NCBI RefSeq assembly: GCF_001618425.1
Contig: NZ_BDCU01000027.1
Location: 247,062 to 311,061, forward strand
Reading direction: 5' to 3'
DNA from: Nocardia fusca NBRC 14340
Lineage (GTDB): Bacteria > Actinomycetota > Actinomycetes > Mycobacteriales > Mycobacteriaceae
Length of the DNA stretch: 64,000 bases
A program made the translations under genes and the position numbers. Shown piece by piece: positions 42,462-51,489 of the stretch; the stretch's first letter is position 1, and each line of letters opens with the position of its first letter. The notes under the pieces are model-generated. The model was not told the DNA's origin. It did no database searches and was given only the letters and a program-made list of their open reading frames with translations.

Positions 42462-44601
42462 GGCAGATCTCGGGGTGGAATACCGGCCGCTGATCCTGGA
42501 CCCGAGCGATCCCGACGACGAACGCGCCCTCGCGGGGCTGCGCGCCACCCCGCATACCGAGTTCAACGATCTACGAGGCCTGCTGGCCGCGGAGTTCGGC
42601 CGGCTCAACGACCCCCCGGACACCGGAGAGAGCGCGGCCGACGACCGTTGGGTCTACTACCCGTGGCGGCGCAGCGTGCTCGTGCTGCCGGGCCCGCGGA
42701 CCTTCCGCGCGATCCGCCTGGACCGTAACCGCAACAAGCTGACCCGGGCCGAACAGGATCGGCTGAGCACCGTGACGGTGGGCGTGGTGGGTCAGAGCGT
42801 CGGTCACGCCATCGCCTACACCCTGGCGCAGGAGGGCGTATGCGGCGGGCTGCGGCTCGCCGATTTCGACGAACTCGAACTGTCCAACCTCAACCGGGTA
42901 CCCGCCACGCTGTTCGATATCGCGGTGAACAAGGCGATCGTCACCGCTCGCCGGATCGCCGAACTCGATCCGTACCTGCCCGTGGAAGTACGCGGCGGCG
43001 GCGTGGACGCCGAAACCGCGGACGATTTCGTCGACGGGCTGGGAATCGTTGTGGAGGAATGCGATTCCCTGGACATCAAGCTGCTCATCCGGGAAGCGGC
43101 CCGGCGCCGCCGGTTGCCGCTGATCATGGAGACCAGCGACCGCGGTCTGCTCGATGTCGAACGTTTCGACCTGGAACCGGACCGGGTCCCGTTCCACGGC
43201 CTGCTCGGCGATACCGGGGCCGAACAACTGCGCGGCCTGTCCACCCGCGACAAAGCGCCCTATGTCGTCGGCCTGCTCGGCGCGCACGATCTGTCGGCCC
43301 GGATGGCCGGGAGTCTCGTGGAGGTCGGTGAGACCCTCAACAGCTGGCCGCAACTCAGCGGGGACGTGGTGCTCGGCGCGGCCAGCGTCGCGACGGCGAT
43401 CCGCCGGATCGGGCTGGGCCGGCCGCTGCGGTCGGGCCGCACCCGTGTCGATGTGGAGCAGGCGCTCGACGCGCTGGCCGACCCGGATATCGATACCGAG
43501 CAATACCTCGCCGACCCCGAGTCCGACGACCCGGCCGGCACCACCATCGACCGCATCCTGGTCTGTGCGCAGCGCGCGCCCTCGGGCGGCAACGTCCAGC
43601 CGTGGTCACTGCACACCGCGCCGCAGGAGCTGCGGATCGCGCTCGAGCCGCGCTACACCACCGCCATGGACGTCGGCTACCGGGGCAGCGCCGTGGCCCT
43701 GGGCGCCGCCCTCTACAACGCCCGGGTCGCGGCCGCGGCCTACGACGTACTCGGCCCCTACGAATACCTCGAAGGCACCGAACCGGACTTCCCGCTCACC
43801 GCGGTGCTCCGGCACGGCGGTGACACCGACCCGGCGCTGGCGGCGGACTATCCCTACGCGCTCGCCCGGGAGACCAATCGCCGGCTCGGCTACGGCGGGC
43901 AGATCCCGGCCGGCGTCCTGGCCGGGCTGGCCGCGGCCGCGGCGGCCGAAGGCGCGCGGATGCGGGCCGTCGCCGATTCGCCGGGGATCCGTACCCTGGC
44001 CGCCGTCCTGGCCGAATCCGACCGGATCCGCTACCTCACGCCGCTGCTGCACCGCGAGATGTTCGCGGAGATGCGCTGGCCCGGCGAGGACCTGTCCGAC
44101 GGTATCGACACCCGGTCGCTCGAACTGGCGCCCGATGAGCGGGTCGCCCTGCAGATCGGGCGACGCGCCGATGTGATGGCCCAATTGCACAGCTGGTCGG
44201 CGGGGGCGGCACTGGGCGACTACGCCCGGGACAGGGTGCGCTCGAGTTCGGCCGTCGTCGCCCTCACCTTCACCCCGGATCCCGGTGCCGAGCCCGGGGC
44301 ATTGACCGGTTACGCCCGCGCCGGGGCCGCGGTACAGCGGCTGTGGATCCAGGCGCAGCGGTCCGGTCTGGCCGTCCAGCCGATGTCCCCGGTCTTCCTG
44401 TTTTCCCGATCCCGTACCGAACTGGATGCGCTCTCCCCGGCATACGCGGATAGACTGTCCACACTTCAGGGTCGTTTCCTGGAAATACTGGAAGTGCCGG
44501 AACAGGACAGCGTGGCGCTGGTACTACGCCTGAGTTACGCGGCAGCTGCCAGCGTGCGGAGCCGACGGCGCCCGGCACCGGGCGCGGACAGCCGCAGATA
44601 G
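42451..44601 (+). CDS. ThiF/E1-like adenylyltransferase fused to nitroreductase (MoeY-like)
   Basis: This is a 716-residue fusion. The N-terminal E1-like domain (about 90-330) has the nucleotide loop GVVGQSVGHA (111-120), DFDELELSNLNR (138-149) and a possible catalytic Cys204. The C-terminal domain (about 360-690) is a nitroreductase-like FMN fold (RAPSGGNVQPWSLH, ALGAALYNARVAAAAYD). The arrangement matches M. tuberculosis Rv1355c (MoeY), encoded beside Rv1354c. MoeY is named for molybdopterin synthesis, but no other molybdopterin gene is next to it here. ATG at 42451 follows GGGGAGGA. Confidence 0.88.
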   Translation: MVGEADLGVEYRPLILDPSDPDDERALAGLRATPHTEFNDLRGLLAAEFGRLNDPPDTGESAADDRWVYYPWRRSVLVLPGPRTFRAIRLDRNRNKLTRAEQDRLSTVTVGVVGQSVGHAIAYTLAQEGVCGGLRLADFDELELSNLNRVPATLFDIAVNKAIVTARRIAELDPYLPVEVRGGGVDAETADDFVDGLGIVVEECDSLDIKLLIREAARRRRLPLIMETSDRGLLDVERFDLEPDRVPFHGLLGDTGAEQLRGLSTRDKAPYVVGLLGAHDLSARMAGSLVEVGETLNSWPQLSGDVVLGAASVATAIRRIGLGRPLRSGRTRVDVEQALDALADPDIDTEQYLADPESDDPAGTTIDRILVCAQRAPSGGNVQPWSLHTAPQELRIALEPRYTTAMDVGYRGSAVALGAALYNARVAAAAYDVLGPYEYLEGTEPDFPLTAVLRHGGDTDPALAADYPYALARETNRRLGYGGQIPAGVLAGLAAAAAAEGARMRAVADSPGIRTLAAVLAESDRIRYLTPLLHREMFAEMRWPGEDLSDGIDTRSLELAPDERVALQIGRRADVMAQLHSWSAGAALGDYARDRVRSSSAVVALTFTPDPGAEPGALTGYARAGAAVQRLWIQAQRSGLAVQPMSPVFLFSRSRTELDALSPAYADRLSTLQGRFLEILEVPEQDSVALVLRLSYAAAASVRSRRRPAPGADSRR

Positions 44602-44602
44602 T

Positions 44603-46480
44603 GTGATCGGAGATCAGGTGCCTCGGCGGACACTCGACTCGCTGGTGACCGAAGTCGCCGCGGAGCTGATGGGCGTCGACTCGGCGACCATGGTGTCGGC
44701 GACCGAGCAGGTGCTGGCCATGCTGATCGACTATTTCGACGTCGACTTCAGCTACCTGCGGCACAACGATCCCGCGAACCGATCCACGGTGCTGGTGGCC
44801 GAATGGCCGCCGCGCCAGGATGTGCCCGAACCGGATCCGCTCAAGATCGTGTATTTCGATCAGGCGGATTCGGTCTTCAAATCGCTCGAACACGCCACCG
44901 AACCGTTCCTCATCCCGGCCAGCGCCGCCGACTACCAGCAGACCATCCACTCCGCGTCCGGGCTGGGCGACATCAGCTCCGCGGCGGTACCGCTGGTGTC
45001 CCGGGGCCGGTCGACGGGCCTGCTCGGTTTCGTCAAGGTCGGCGACCGCGACTGGAGTACCCGCGAGTTGAATGTGCTCAAAGCCATCGCCACCCTGTTC
45101 GCGCAGTTGCAGGCCCGGGTGGAGGCCGAGGAGAAGCTCCGCTTCATCGCCCTGCACGATGACCTGACCGGTCTGGCCAACCGCCGCGCACTGCTGGAAC
45201 ATATGGAGCAGCGGCTGCAACCGGGCAGCCCCGGCCCGGTCGCGGCCTTCTTCCTCGACCTGGACCGGCTCAAGGCCCTCAACGACTTCCTCGGCCACAC
45301 CGCCGGGGACAAGTTCATCCGGACCCTGTCCGAGCGGCTACGGGACAATATGGACCCCAACGATATGATCGCCCGCCTCGGCGGCGACGAGTTCGTGATC
45401 GTCCCCGCCAAACCCATGGACACCGTCGCCGCCGAATACGAGGCGACCCGGATCCAGGAACTGATCAGCCGCCGGGTCACCGTGGGCGGCGAGTCGGTGA
45501 GCCGCGGCGCCAGCGTCGGGGTGGCCGTCGGTATCCCCGGTGAAACCACCGTCGCCGATATCATGCGGCGCGCCGACCACGCGCTGCTGTCGGCCAAATC
45601 CGGCGGCGGCAACGGGGTGGCACTGTTCACCGACGCCATGCGGGCCCAGTTCGAGCTCCAGGACGATGTGGAACTGAACCTGCGCAGCGCGGTGTCCGAC
45701 GGATCGCTGATCCTGCACTACCAGCCCGAGGTGGATCTGCGCACCGGCCGGATCGTGGCCATGGAGGCGCTGGTCCGCTGGATGCATCCGACCCGCGGCC
45801 TGCTCCCGCCCGGTGCGTTCGTGACCGTGGCCGAGGCCACCAACCTCGCCGGTGAGCTGGGTCGCTGGGTGCTGCGCACCGCCTGCGCGCAGTTCGCGCA
45901 GTGGCGACGGCAGGGCCTGGCGACGAATATGGTCATGCGGATCAATGTGTCGCCGGTGCAGCTGGTGAGCCTGGATTTCGTGGAGCGTATCGAGGACATC
46001 CTCCGGCATTTCGGAATCGACGGAAGTTCGATCTGCCTGGAGATCACCGAACACGTGGTGGTCCAGGATCTGGCCCGCACCCAGGTCACGCTGCGCGGGC
46101 TCAAACGGATGGGTGTCCAGATCGCCATCGACGATTTCGGCACCGGCTATTCTTCGCTCTCCCATCTCAAGGCACTGCCGGTGGACGCGGTGAAGATCGA
46201 CCGCGGCTTCGTACAGCGCCTGGGTGCCAGTACCGACGATCTGGCCATCGTGAAATCGATCATCGGGCTGGCCGGATCGTTCGGCCTCGGCGTGGTCGGT
46301 GAGGGGGTCGAGACCCCGGTCGCGGCCCGCACCCTGGTCGGTCTGGGCTGCTACCGGGCCCAAGGTTTCCTCATCGCGCGCCCGCTGCCCGCCGACGAGG
46401 TCGGCGAGCATCTGGCCCTCGGGCGGATTCCGCTGAATCTGGACCTGCCCCGGGTGGGCCGCGGTATGCCCGCCCCGTAG
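44603..46480 (+). CDS. GAF-GGDEF-EAL bifunctional cyclic di-GMP protein
   Basis: This is a 625-residue protein. A GAF-type sensor (about 30-175) precedes a GGDEF domain (about 178-340) with an intact catalytic GGDEF at 260-264. An EAL domain follows (about 355-610) with E-A-L at 388-390 and DDFGTGYSS at 509-517. Both halves look catalytic, so the protein may make and break cyclic di-GMP, as its M. tuberculosis counterpart Rv1354c does. No RxxD inhibitory site is visible five residues before GGDEF. The GTG start (44603) is one base past the MoeY stop. Confidence 0.93.
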   Translation: MIGDQVPRRTLDSLVTEVAAELMGVDSATMVSATEQVLAMLIDYFDVDFSYLRHNDPANRSTVLVAEWPPRQDVPEPDPLKIVYFDQADSVFKSLEHATEPFLIPASAADYQQTIHSASGLGDISSAAVPLVSRGRSTGLLGFVKVGDRDWSTRELNVLKAIATLFAQLQARVEAEEKLRFIALHDDLTGLANRRALLEHMEQRLQPGSPGPVAAFFLDLDRLKALNDFLGHTAGDKFIRTLSERLRDNMDPNDMIARLGGDEFVIVPAKPMDTVAAEYEATRIQELISRRVTVGGESVSRGASVGVAVGIPGETTVADIMRRADHALLSAKSGGGNGVALFTDAMRAQFELQDDVELNLRSAVSDGSLILHYQPEVDLRTGRIVAMEALVRWMHPTRGLLPPGAFVTVAEATNLAGELGRWVLRTACAQFAQWRRQGLATNMVMRINVSPVQLVSLDFVERIEDILRHFGIDGSSICLEITEHVVVQDLARTQVTLRGLKRMGVQIAIDDFGTGYSSLSHLKALPVDAVKIDRGFVQRLGASTDDLAIVKSIIGLAGSFGLGVVGEGVETPVAARTLVGLGCYRAQGFLIARPLPADEVGEHLALGRIPLNLDLPRVGRGMPAP

Positions 46481-46569
46481 CGCCTCGATATCCAAATAAC
46501 ACGCGGCCTTCACCGCGAGTTCAACGCCCCGGTTCCGGTGGTAACCCGGCTGCCGCCACGATCGGCGAC

Positions 46570-47697
46570 GTGCGCATCGTGCAACTGGCGAATTTCTACG
46601 GCCCCCGCTCGGGGGGTCTGCGTACCGCGCTGCACCATCTCGGGGCGGGCTATGTGGCCGCCGGCCACGAGGTCGTGCTGATCGTGCCCGGGCCGCGGCG
46701 CACCGAAGAAGTACTGCCGAGCGGGGCATTGCGGATCACCCTGCCCGCGGTCGGGATCCCGTGGACGGGCGGTTACCGGGCGGCCGACCCGCGCCGGGTC
46801 GCCGATGTCCTCGACGGTCTGCGGCCCGATGTGCTGGAGGTCTCCGACCGGCTGACCCTGCGCGGATTCGGCCGCTGGGCGCGACGCCGGGACGTGGCCG
46901 GGGTGATGATCTCCCACGAGCGCCTGGACCGGCTGCTGGGGCAGATCATGCCGGACCGGATCGCCCGGCGCTGCGCCGATATCGCGAACCGGAACACCGC
47001 CGCCGAATACGACATGGTGGTGTGCACCACCGAATTCGCGCGGGCCGAGTTCCGGCGTATCGGCGCCCCGAATGTCGAGATGGTGCCGCTGGGTGTGGAT
47101 CTGGACCTGTTCAGCCCGCGCCGCCACGACCACGGGCTACGGGCCGACCTCGGGGTGCCCGGACAACCTCTGCTGGTGCACTGCGGCCGGCTGTCGGTGG
47201 AGAAACGCGCCGATCGCAGTATCGAAGCGCTCGCCGAACTACGCCGGGACGGGCTCGACGCGCGTCTGGTGGTCGCCGGTGACGGTCCGCGCCGGGACGC
47301 ACTCGAACGCCGGGCCAAGCTGCTGCCGGAACTGCCGGGCGGCCTGCCCGCGGTACATTTCACCGGGTTCATCAGCGACCGGGCGGATGTGGCGCGATTG
47401 CTGGCGACCGCGGATATCTCGCTGGCCCCGGGTCCGCACGAGACCTTCGGGCTGGCCGCGCTGGAAGCGCTCGCCGCGGGTACCCCGGTGGTCGCGAGCA
47501 GGTCCTCGGCGCTGGCCGATATCGTCACCGCAGACTGCGGCGCGGTCGCCGCCGACGATCCGGCGGCGTTCGCGCGCGCGGTCACCGATGTACTGGCCCG
47601 CCCGACCGCGCAGCGGCGCGGCGCGGCCCGGCGGCGAGCCGAGCAGTTCACCTGGCCCGCGGCCGTCTCTGGAATGCTCGCGGTGCTGGATCGCTGA
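46570..47697 (+). CDS. PimC-like mannosyltransferase (GT4)
   Basis: This is a 375-residue GT-B glycosyltransferase. The N-terminus MRIVQLANFYGPRSGGLRTA and ITLPAVGIPWTGGYRA recall PimC of M. tuberculosis CDC1551, which adds an alpha-1,6 mannose to phosphatidylinositol mannosides. The donor-binding half has LLVHCGRLSVEKRADRSIEA and the E-x7-E type motif HETFGLAALEALAAGTP. PimC is not present in all mycobacteria. ATG 46570 was chosen as the first start after a non-coding gap. It is convergent with DUF4254. Confidence 0.85.
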   Translation: MRIVQLANFYGPRSGGLRTALHHLGAGYVAAGHEVVLIVPGPRRTEEVLPSGALRITLPAVGIPWTGGYRAADPRRVADVLDGLRPDVLEVSDRLTLRGFGRWARRRDVAGVMISHERLDRLLGQIMPDRIARRCADIANRNTAAEYDMVVCTTEFARAEFRRIGAPNVEMVPLGVDLDLFSPRRHDHGLRADLGVPGQPLLVHCGRLSVEKRADRSIEALAELRRDGLDARLVVAGDGPRRDALERRAKLLPELPGGLPAVHFTGFISDRADVARLLATADISLAPGPHETFGLAALEALAAGTPVVASRSSALADIVTADCGAVAADDPAAFARAVTDVLARPTAQRRGAARRRAEQFTWPAAVSGMLAVLDR

Positions 47698-47726
47698 TGC
47701 CGGTGTTGCCGCCGAGCCGGGCGGAT

Positions 47727-47753
47727 CGCTCGCGATACCGGGGACCGCGAGCG
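47727..47753. terminator. Bidirectional hairpin between pimC-like and DUF4254 genes
   Basis: CGCTCGCG (47727-47734) pairs perfectly with CGCGAGCG (47746-47753) around an 11-base loop. It lies between the convergent stops at 47697 and 47758 and can serve both. Confidence 0.55.
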
Positions 47754-47757
47754 GGCG

Positions 47758-48252
47758 TCACGGCCGGCCGGGTAGCCGCCGCCCGCCCCGGACGAGCTCG
47801 GTGATCAGTTCCGTATAGCCGTCGATCATTTCGGCCAGCCGGTGCCAGCGTTTACGCGCCTGATGATCTCGCGTGCCATCGATCTCGACCACTTGGTTGG
47901 CGTCCACCCATCCCCAGGCCATGCGATCGATCACCGCCCCCAGCGTTTCGGCGTGGATCGATACGTCGGCGTCACGTTGCGGGGACCGTGCGTCGACCCA
48001 CTCGTCGATATCCTCGACCAGCTCCCGGCGGCGGTTGTCGACCTCGGCGACCGTGCGCGCGTCCCGCAGAGTCACCCGATGGCCGTGCAGGACGGCCAGT
48101 GCCCGCGCCGTGCGGAGGACGTCGTGATCCTCGAACCGGGTCCCCTGGAAGCTGCACAGCAACTGGGTCGCCGTGGGCAGGCCCGTGGTGGCCGCGGGCA
48201 CCGCCGGCCGCGTGCGAACGTCGCCCGGCACCATCACACTCTGTTCAAACAT
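47758..48252 (-). CDS. DUF4254 domain protein
   Basis: This is a 164-residue helical protein. I chose the ATG at 48250-48252 (MFEQSVMVPGDV) over the in-frame extension to 48381. The DUF4254 pattern is LLCSFQGTRFEDHDVLRTAR, then NRRRELVEDIDEWVDAR, a helix around SIHAETLGAVIDRMAWGW, and HQARKRWHRLAEMIDGYTEL. Function unknown; members often lie beside glycosyltransferases, as here with the pimC-like gene. Confidence 0.85.
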   Translation of the reverse strand: MFEQSVMVPGDVRTRPAVPAATTGLPTATQLLCSFQGTRFEDHDVLRTARALAVLHGHRVTLRDARTVAEVDNRRRELVEDIDEWVDARSPQRDADVSIHAETLGAVIDRMAWGWVDANQVVEIDGTRDHQARKRWHRLAEMIDGYTELITELVRGGRRLPGRP

Positions 48253-48577
48253 GATCGGCTCTCGATTCGGTCGTACCGCGTATCGGACAGATTTGTTCAG
48301 TCGATGACAATAGTCGATGGACATAACTCGCCGGAGGTAAAAACGCACTATTGCGTTCGCCAATTCGAGACCATGAGGCACTCAATCTCTCATCGAATCG
48401 ATTGCCCGCGAACACCATCGGCGTCTCGGCGGGCCGCGGAAATCACCGGCACCGACCGCGAACCACAGCAGGGGGTCGGCCGGCTTCCATGGCATCGTCA
48501 ACCGCCCCGCACGTATCCCACTGCCACCGAGGAGGACTCGACGCGCCTCGGAACGCAGCTATCCGGATGCATTCGGA
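48253..48577. other. Intergenic stretch between DUF4254 and AraC genes
   Basis: This 325-base region holds the presumed DUF4254 promoter near its left end. No reading frame with convincing ribosome site, hairpin or known operator was recognised. Confidence 0.4.
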
Positions 48578-49498
48578 TCAGACCGCGATGAGCTCCGGGT
48601 TTTCGCTGTCCTTGCGGTATCGGCCCGGAGCCACGCCGAATTCGCGTTTGAATGCCTTGGCGAAGGCGAACTCGGATCCATACCCCACCCGCCCGGCGAC
48701 CACAGCGATCGACTCTCCGCTGTCACGTAACCGTTTGGCGGCGAGAATCATCCGCCATCGAGTCACATAGGACAGTGGCGCTTCTCCGATCGTGGCGGCG
48801 AATCGACGGGCCAGGGTCGCTCGCGATACCCCGGCTTCGGCGGCGAGCTGCTCCACGGTCCACGCCCGGCCGGGGGCGGCGTGGATGGCCCGCAATGCGT
48901 GCGCCACGGACACGTCACGGAATGCCGCGATCCACCCGGTGGACGTGGCGTCGGCACCCTCCTCCTCGAACCATGCCCGCAGGATGTACAGCAGCAGGAC
49001 ATCCAGCAGCGACGGCAGCACGGCGTCGGTTCCTCCTCGCGGCTCGGACAATTCGGCGGCCAGCAGGTCGACGGCACTGCGCAGGGATGGATGCCTGCCC
49101 AGCCGGGCGGGCAGATGAACGAATTCCGGCAGGCCGTCCAGCATCGGGTGCGGATGACGCCGGTCGAGCGCGTACGCACCGCACAGCAACACGCTGCGCC
49201 GGCCGGGCCCGGCGATCTCCCGGGGCTCGCCGGGCCGGGCGACCTCGGTGACGGGTGTGGCGGGATCATCGGCAAGGACATGTTCGGCACCCCTGGGCAT
49301 GAACACGACGTCACCGACCCCGAGAGCGATCGCGTCACCGTCGCGCGGGCGCAGCCAGCACGATCCCTCGAGCACCACGTGGAATCCGGCCCCGGGCACC
49401 ACGGGGTAGTCACGCCCCCACGGTGCGTGCCGGATGAACAGACCCGAACCGGGGCTGCCCGTACGGATCGCCGATACGGCGTCGGAGAGAATATCCAT
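48578..49498 (-). CDS. AraC family regulator with N-terminal cupin
   Basis: This is a 306-residue regulator. The cupin-type N-terminal half (about 20-130) reads FHVVLEGSCWLRPRDGD and ALGVGDVVFMPRGAEHVL. The C-terminal AraC domain (about 205-300) has two helix-turn-helix units: VEQLAAEAGVSRATLARRFA and IAVVAGRVGYGSEFAFAKAF. ATG 49496-49498 was chosen over an extension that lacks cupin features. It is divergent from an internally deleted NAD(P)-binding gene, which in related genomes is often a regulated oxidoreductase. Confidence 0.92.
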   Translation of the reverse strand: MDILSDAVSAIRTGSPGSGLFIRHAPWGRDYPVVPGAGFHVVLEGSCWLRPRDGDAIALGVGDVVFMPRGAEHVLADDPATPVTEVARPGEPREIAGPGRRSVLLCGAYALDRRHPHPMLDGLPEFVHLPARLGRHPSLRSAVDLLAAELSEPRGGTDAVLPSLLDVLLLYILRAWFEEEGADATSTGWIAAFRDVSVAHALRAIHAAPGRAWTVEQLAAEAGVSRATLARRFAATIGEAPLSYVTRWRMILAAKRLRDSGESIAVVAGRVGYGSEFAFAKAFKREFGVAPGRYRKDSENPELIAV

Positions 49499-49624
49499 CA
49501 AACGATGGTACAACCGATTCGATGAGCGTTTCGGATATGAATTCGAGCTATCGACCCATGTTCCCACTCGCCGATGATTCATAGGTTGGTTTTATCACCA
49601 ACATACGCAGAGCGGAGTTCGGAC

Positions 49625-49837
49625 ATGGGGATCGCGGTATACGGCGCCACCGGCCACCTGGGTGGTCACACCGTCACCTCCGGAATCATGACGGTCGCAG
49701 CCGCGGTCGAACTCGCCGCGGGAAGGGCGCGAGCGGCTGTACCGGCCGCTGCCGAGGCGTTCGACCCGCCCGCGTTCCTCGACGGACCGGCGCCACACGG
49801 GATCAGCCGGCGGCTCGACGAGGAGACCGGTCGATGA
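49625..49837 (+). pseudogene. Internally deleted NAD(P)-binding oxidoreductase
   Basis: A 70-residue frame joins a dinucleotide-binding start (MGIAVYGATGHLGGHTV) directly to a C-terminal-looking segment (VAAAVELAAGRARAAVP, AEAFDPPAFLDGPAPHGISR). The second part reads like the end of saccharopine-dehydrogenase-like enzymes (AFDP-x-x-FLD-x-x-APHGI). About 300 residues would normally separate them, so an in-frame internal deletion is likely. The ATG at 49625 follows GGAC. It overlaps the SGNH hydrolase start by four bases. The product may still be made but cannot be a complete enzyme. Confidence 0.6.
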
Positions 49838-51102
49838 ACGCGCGAAGGATCAAAACCTTCTTCCTGACCGTGCCGGCAGTAGTGACCATCGCGGCAACGG
49901 CGCTCTACGCGGGCGTCGTCGACCGCTCGAGCGAACGGCAGACGTGGCTCGGCAGCTGGTCCGCCGCACAGATGGCCGCCGTCGACGTCTGGGGTCCGAC
50001 CTGGTCGACAGCCGGTTTCGCCGACCAGACCGTGCGGCAGACCGTGCGCCCCACCGTGGGCGGCGATCAGGCCCGGATCACTGTGTCCAACCTTTTCGGG
50101 GACCGGCCGTTGCGGATTGCCGCGGCAACGCTCGCGGATACCACGGACGGCGCGGCCGTGGAGCCGGGCACGGTGCGATCGCTGTCCTTCGACGGGGCAC
50201 CGACCGCCGAGATTTCGCAGGGTACAGAACTCACCAGCGACGCCGTCGAGTTCTCGGTGACCGCACGGAAGCCGGTCACGGTGACCCTCTACCTGGCCCA
50301 CGAGACCGGACCGGCCACCTTTCACTACCTCGGTAACACGACCTCCTTCCGAGCCGACGGCGACCATCACGCCGACACCGGCGGTACTGCCTTCACCGAG
50401 TCCGACGGGTCCTGGTACTACCTGTCGGATTTTCAGGTCAGCGGGCCCCCGACCCGCGACGGCGTGGTGACCTTCGGCGACTCCATCACCGACGGCGCCG
50501 GAGCCACCGCCGATTCCGACAACCGCTACCCAGACGTCCTGGCCACCCGACTGGCGGCCGACGGCGACCCCCGGGCCGTACTCAACACCGGGATCGGCGG
50601 CAACCGGATCATGTCCGACTCCGGCTACGTCGGCCAGCGCGCCGCAACCCGGTTCCGTCGCGACGTACTCGACAAGGAAGGCGTCGGCACGGTGATCCTG
50701 CTGTCCGGCATCAACGACATCGGCGCCAGCGAACTCGACGAACCCTGGCTGCGACCGAACCCCGAGGTCACCGCCGATCAGCTGATCACCGAATACCGGC
50801 AGCTCATTCGTCTCGCACGTACCGACGGGCTACGCATCATCGGCGGCACACTACTGCCGTACCGCGGTGCCCCGTATTTCAGCCCGCGCGGCGAAAACGT
50901 CCGGGACACGGTCAATTCCTGGATACGCGAGTCCGGCGAATTCGACGCCGTCATCGATTTCGAACGTCTCCTCGCCGCCGGATCCGACCCCGACGCCCTG
51001 GACCCGCGCTACGACAGCGGCGACCATCTCCATCCCAACCCGACGGGCTACGCCGTCATGGCCGCCGCCGCAGCGGCAGTGCTCGACGACCCGGCACGAT
51101 GA
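49834..51102 (+). CDS. SGNH/GDSL hydrolase, exported
   Basis: This is a 422-residue protein. The N-terminus MNARRIKTFFLTVPAVVTIA is a signal peptide or anchor. A beta-rich domain (about 35-185) precedes the SGNH catalytic domain. Block I is VVTFGDSITDGAG (Ser nucleophile), Gly is in GIGGNRI, Asn in LLSGINDIG and the Asp-x-x-His in SGDHLHPNPTGY. It probably cleaves an ester of a cell-wall or surface glycan or lipid. The ATG overlaps the stop of the deleted oxidoreductase (ATGA). Confidence 0.88.
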   Translation: MNARRIKTFFLTVPAVVTIAATALYAGVVDRSSERQTWLGSWSAAQMAAVDVWGPTWSTAGFADQTVRQTVRPTVGGDQARITVSNLFGDRPLRIAAATLADTTDGAAVEPGTVRSLSFDGAPTAEISQGTELTSDAVEFSVTARKPVTVTLYLAHETGPATFHYLGNTTSFRADGDHHADTGGTAFTESDGSWYYLSDFQVSGPPTRDGVVTFGDSITDGAGATADSDNRYPDVLATRLAADGDPRAVLNTGIGGNRIMSDSGYVGQRAATRFRRDVLDKEGVGTVILLSGINDIGASELDEPWLRPNPEVTADQLITEYRQLIRLARTDGLRIIGGTLLPYRGAPYFSPRGENVRDTVNSWIRESGEFDAVIDFERLLAAGSDPDALDPRYDSGDHLHPNPTGYAVMAAAAAAVLDDPAR

Positions 51103-51241
51103 ACCGGCCCCGCGGTATGCGGCCTGCCGGTGGATCCGGTCGACGATGTAGCGGTATGGCGTCCGGAGTCCGACGAGGTCGGGTACTCCCTCACATCGAG
51201 GACGGCGTACTACCTGCGGGGCGGGGCGCCCGGGGCCCGAC

Positions 51242-51286
51242 ACAAATAGTCCCCCACCTGCATTCGGCAGGCCGGGGACCATTTGT
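51242..51286. terminator. Long hairpin next to tRNA-Ala
   Basis: ACAAAT (51242-51247) and ATTTGT (51281-51286) enclose further paired blocks GTCCCC/GGGGAC and CCTGC/GCAGG around ATTCG. It lies seven bases after the 3' end of tRNA-Ala and after the convergent SGNH gene, so it probably terminates both. Confidence 0.65.
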
Positions 51287-51293
51287 CGAAATG

Positions 51294-51366
51294 TGGAGCT
51301 AAGGGGAATCGAACCCCTGACCTTCTCGATGCGAACGAGACGCGCTACCAACTGCGCTATAGCCCC
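51294..51366 (-). tRNA. tRNA-Ala(CGC)
   Basis: The reverse complement begins GGGGCTATAGCGCAGTTGG, with acceptor GGGGCTA pairing with TAGCTCC, a D-loop AGTTGGTA, an anticodon arm TCTCG-TTCGCAT-CGAGA giving anticodon CGC, and a T-arm AGGGG-TTCGATT-CCCCT. The discriminator is A and no CCA is encoded. It reads GCG (alanine), a common codon in this high-GC genome. Confidence 0.96.
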
Positions 51367-51489
51367 GTGCGGCTCGGTGAACCGCGCTGTGCCACTCTAG
51401 CAAACAGGGCTACCAGAATCCGAATCGGGGCCCTGACCTGTGGTTTCTCTGCCCTCTGGCCATTTTCGAACGGCGGAATCCGCTATCGG

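Noticed and set aside
51242..51366. Possible phage or island attachment site at tRNA-Ala
   Set aside because: No integrase and no repeated tRNA 3' fragment nearby; the dyad is better explained as a terminator.
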